From RI-283 sp964487925 (GTDB lineage: Bacteria > Pseudomonadota > Gammaproteobacteria > SZUA-140): a DNA stretch of 6,904 nucleotides. The DNA is taken from positions 1 to 6,904 of the forward strand of contig CAZASZ010000078.1 of assembly GCA_964487925.1 (NCBI GenBank), read 5' to 3'. A program made the position numbers and the translations under genes. The notes beneath the pieces are model-generated. The model was given only the letters and a program-made list of their open reading frames with translations. It was not told where the DNA came from and did not search any database. Below are positions 6,116-6,904 of this stretch, in pieces; positions within the stretch are counted from its first letter, which is position 1; each line of letters begins with the position of its first letter.

Positions 6116-6724
6116 CTAGGGCAGAACGGAGATGCTTTTGATCTCAACCATGTTCTTTGGAACATCGCGACGAAAGGTGCCGCCGCTTCCCGTAGCTAAA
6201 TTAGAAATGCGATCCACGACATCCATACCTGCCACGACCCGGCCGAAGGCGGCGTAGCCCCAGCTCACAGGAGTGGGCGCGCGAAAGTCCAGGTGTGCGT
6301 TGTCGACGGTGTTGATGAAAAACTGCGCTGTCGCGGAGTGGGGATTCGATGTCCTGGCCATTGCGATGGTGCCGCGTTTGTTGGATAAGGCGTTGGCCGC
6401 CTCGTTTTCGATCGGCGGCCGGGTTGGGAGTTTCTTGAAATGGCGATTAAACCCACCGCCCTGAATCATGAAATCTTTAATAACACGATGGAATATCGTG
6501 CCGTCATATTGACCATCGCGGACGTATTGGAGAAAGTTTTCAACCGTCAGCGGGGCCTTTTCGGATGCCAGTTCGATTGTGATATTGCCTTGGCTGGTCT
6601 CTATCAGCACCTTTGGGTTTCCGGGAATCGGTTGTTCCGGGCCCGTAGCCAGTGCCGCCCCTGGGAGCAGTATTGCCATAAACATGGCCAGGAATGCGAA
6701 CGTGGGCAGATGTCGTGAATTCAT
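6116..6724 (-). CDS. Exported cyclophilin-type peptidyl-prolyl cis-trans isomerase (PpiA-like)
   Basis: Catalyses cis/trans isomerisation of Xaa-Pro bonds, predicted in the periplasm. The N-terminus is a Sec-type signal peptide: a weakly basic n-region (MNSRH), a hydrophobic core of about 15 residues (FAFLAMFMAILLPGA) and an ALA cleavage site after residue 27. There is no lipobox cysteine. The mature part is a compact bacterial cyclophilin: VLIETSQGNITIEL (39-52), FHRVIKDFMIQGG (78-90; catalytic Arg80), AMARTSNPHSATAQFFIN (121-138), HLDFR (144-148) and YAAFGRVVAGMDVVD (157-171). Phe147 occupies the position of the cyclosporin-binding Trp of eukaryotic cyclophilins, as in E. coli types. At 202 residues it is near E. 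coli PpiA (190). It is first in the minus-strand set with lpxH and ygfZ. Because E. coli has cytoplasmic ppiB beside lpxH, I leave the symbol open between ppiA and ppiB. Only weak purine sequence precedes the ATG. Confidence 0.93.
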   Translation of the reverse strand: MNSRHLPTFAFLAMFMAILLPGAALATGPEQPIPGNPKVLIETSQGNITIELASEKAPLTVENFLQYVRDGQYDGTIFHRVIKDFMIQGGGFNRHFKKLPTRPPIENEAANALSNKRGTIAMARTSNPHSATAQFFINTVDNAHLDFRAPTPVSWGYAAFGRVVAGMDVVDRISNLATGSGGTFRRDVPKNMVEIKSISVLP

Positions 6725-6766
6725 GTCGTAACCGTCTGTTGAATAGGACCGGAGAGGACGACATGA
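6721..6766. promoter_or_regulatory. Divergent intergenic region framed by a 9-bp inverted repeat
   Basis: The 38 bp between the cyclophilin ATG (6724-6722) and the ATG of the small plus-strand ORF (6763-6765) must hold any divergent promoters, unless they lie within the genes. It is bounded by TCATGTCGT (6721-6729) and its exact reverse complement ACGACATGA (6758-6766), with a 28-bp spacer, so both ORFs begin in the same ACGACATGA context. Inside lies GGAGAGG (6751-6757), the ribosome site of the small ORF. I see no convincing -35/-10 pair; TATTCA-like sequence on the minus strand is weak. Confidence 0.4.
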
Positions 6767-6903
6767 TAGCTCGCTTTGCCGGAAAAGTGGAAGCGGAAGT
6801 GAAAGTAGAGGGCATGCAATACCGTCCCTGCCATTGCATGAAGAGTTGTGGGTTAGGTGTTGCTCAACCCGTGAATTGGCGGGACATGCCCTCGAAGTCG
6901 TGA
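6763..6903 (+). CDS. Possible small cysteine-containing protein, 46 residues, unknown
   Basis: A 46-codon ORF from ATG at 6763 to TGA at 6901-6903. Support for it being real: GGAGAGG at 6751-6757 gives a well-spaced Shine-Dalgarno site (GGAG 8 nt from the ATG), and it diverges from a long real gene in DNA not otherwise used. The product starts with a charged, strand-like segment alternating Lys/Glu with Val (GKVEAEVKVE, 7-16). A small cluster follows, PCHCMKSCG at 22-30, with Cys23, His24, Cys25 and Cys29, then a tail with Trp39. The cluster could bind a metal or form a disulfide, but I recognise no family. There is no signal peptide or membrane segment. A longer in-frame start at 6694 would overlap the cyclophilin coding region and has no comparable ribosome site. 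It may also be a chance ORF in the leader of a gene beyond the right edge. Confidence 0.4.
   Translation: MIARFAGKVEAEVKVEGMQYRPCHCMKSCGLGVAQPVNWRDMPSKS
6813..6840. repeat. 8-bp inverted repeat (possible hairpin or operator) inside the small ORF
   Basis: CATGCAAT (6813-6820) and its exact reverse complement ATTGCATG (6833-6840) are separated by 12 bp. An RNA stem would be short with a large loop and no T-run, so it is not a terminator. About one such repeat is expected by chance in a window of this size, so its function is doubtful. Confidence 0.35.
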
Positions 6904-6904
6904 A

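Overview
The window is a compact, fully coding piece of a Gram-negative chromosome, most likely from a gammaproteobacterium. LpxH (lipid A synthesis), the QueG/Nnr/TsaE neighbourhood and the NudF-YqiB pair are all arrangements known from gammaproteobacteria. Base composition looks moderately GC-rich, estimated by eye. The gene order does not match Escherichia coli as a whole. It joins pieces that are separate there, so an early-branching lineage is plausible, but I cannot name a genus.

Layout. Positions 1-1172 (minus) hold queG, running off the left edge before its stop codon. Across a 35-bp divergent gap, a tightly packed plus-strand operon runs nnr (1208-2701), tsaE (2728-3171), nudF (3168-3809) and a yqiB-type DUF1249 gene (3809-4270). 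The last three are joined by ATGA and TGATG stop/start overlaps. Tail to tail with this operon lies a minus-strand set read from the right: a signal-peptide-bearing cyclophilin (6724-6116), lpxH (6077-5346) and ygfZ (5320-4265). The stop codons of ygfZ and the DUF1249 gene abut with no intergenic DNA. At the right end a possible 46-codon plus-strand ORF (6763-6903) with a good ribosome binding site and a small cysteine cluster diverges from the cyclophilin gene. No stretch over 300 bases lacks a gene. I see no tRNA, rRNA, CRISPR array, insertion sequence, prophage or clear intrinsic terminator.

How the genes fit together. Three products act on or for tRNA anticodon-loop modification: QueG (queuosine-34), TsaE (t6A-37) and YgfZ (supports Fe-S enzymes such as MiaB, position 37). 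Two repair or clear damaged or spent nucleotides: Nnr (hydrated NAD(P)H) and NudF (ADP-ribose). LpxH and the exported cyclophilin serve the envelope. This is core housekeeping content and nothing here is convincingly a new system. The items most worth a second look are the small cysteine-containing ORF at the right edge, the mirrored start-codon context around it, the hybrid operon, and the abutting convergent stops.
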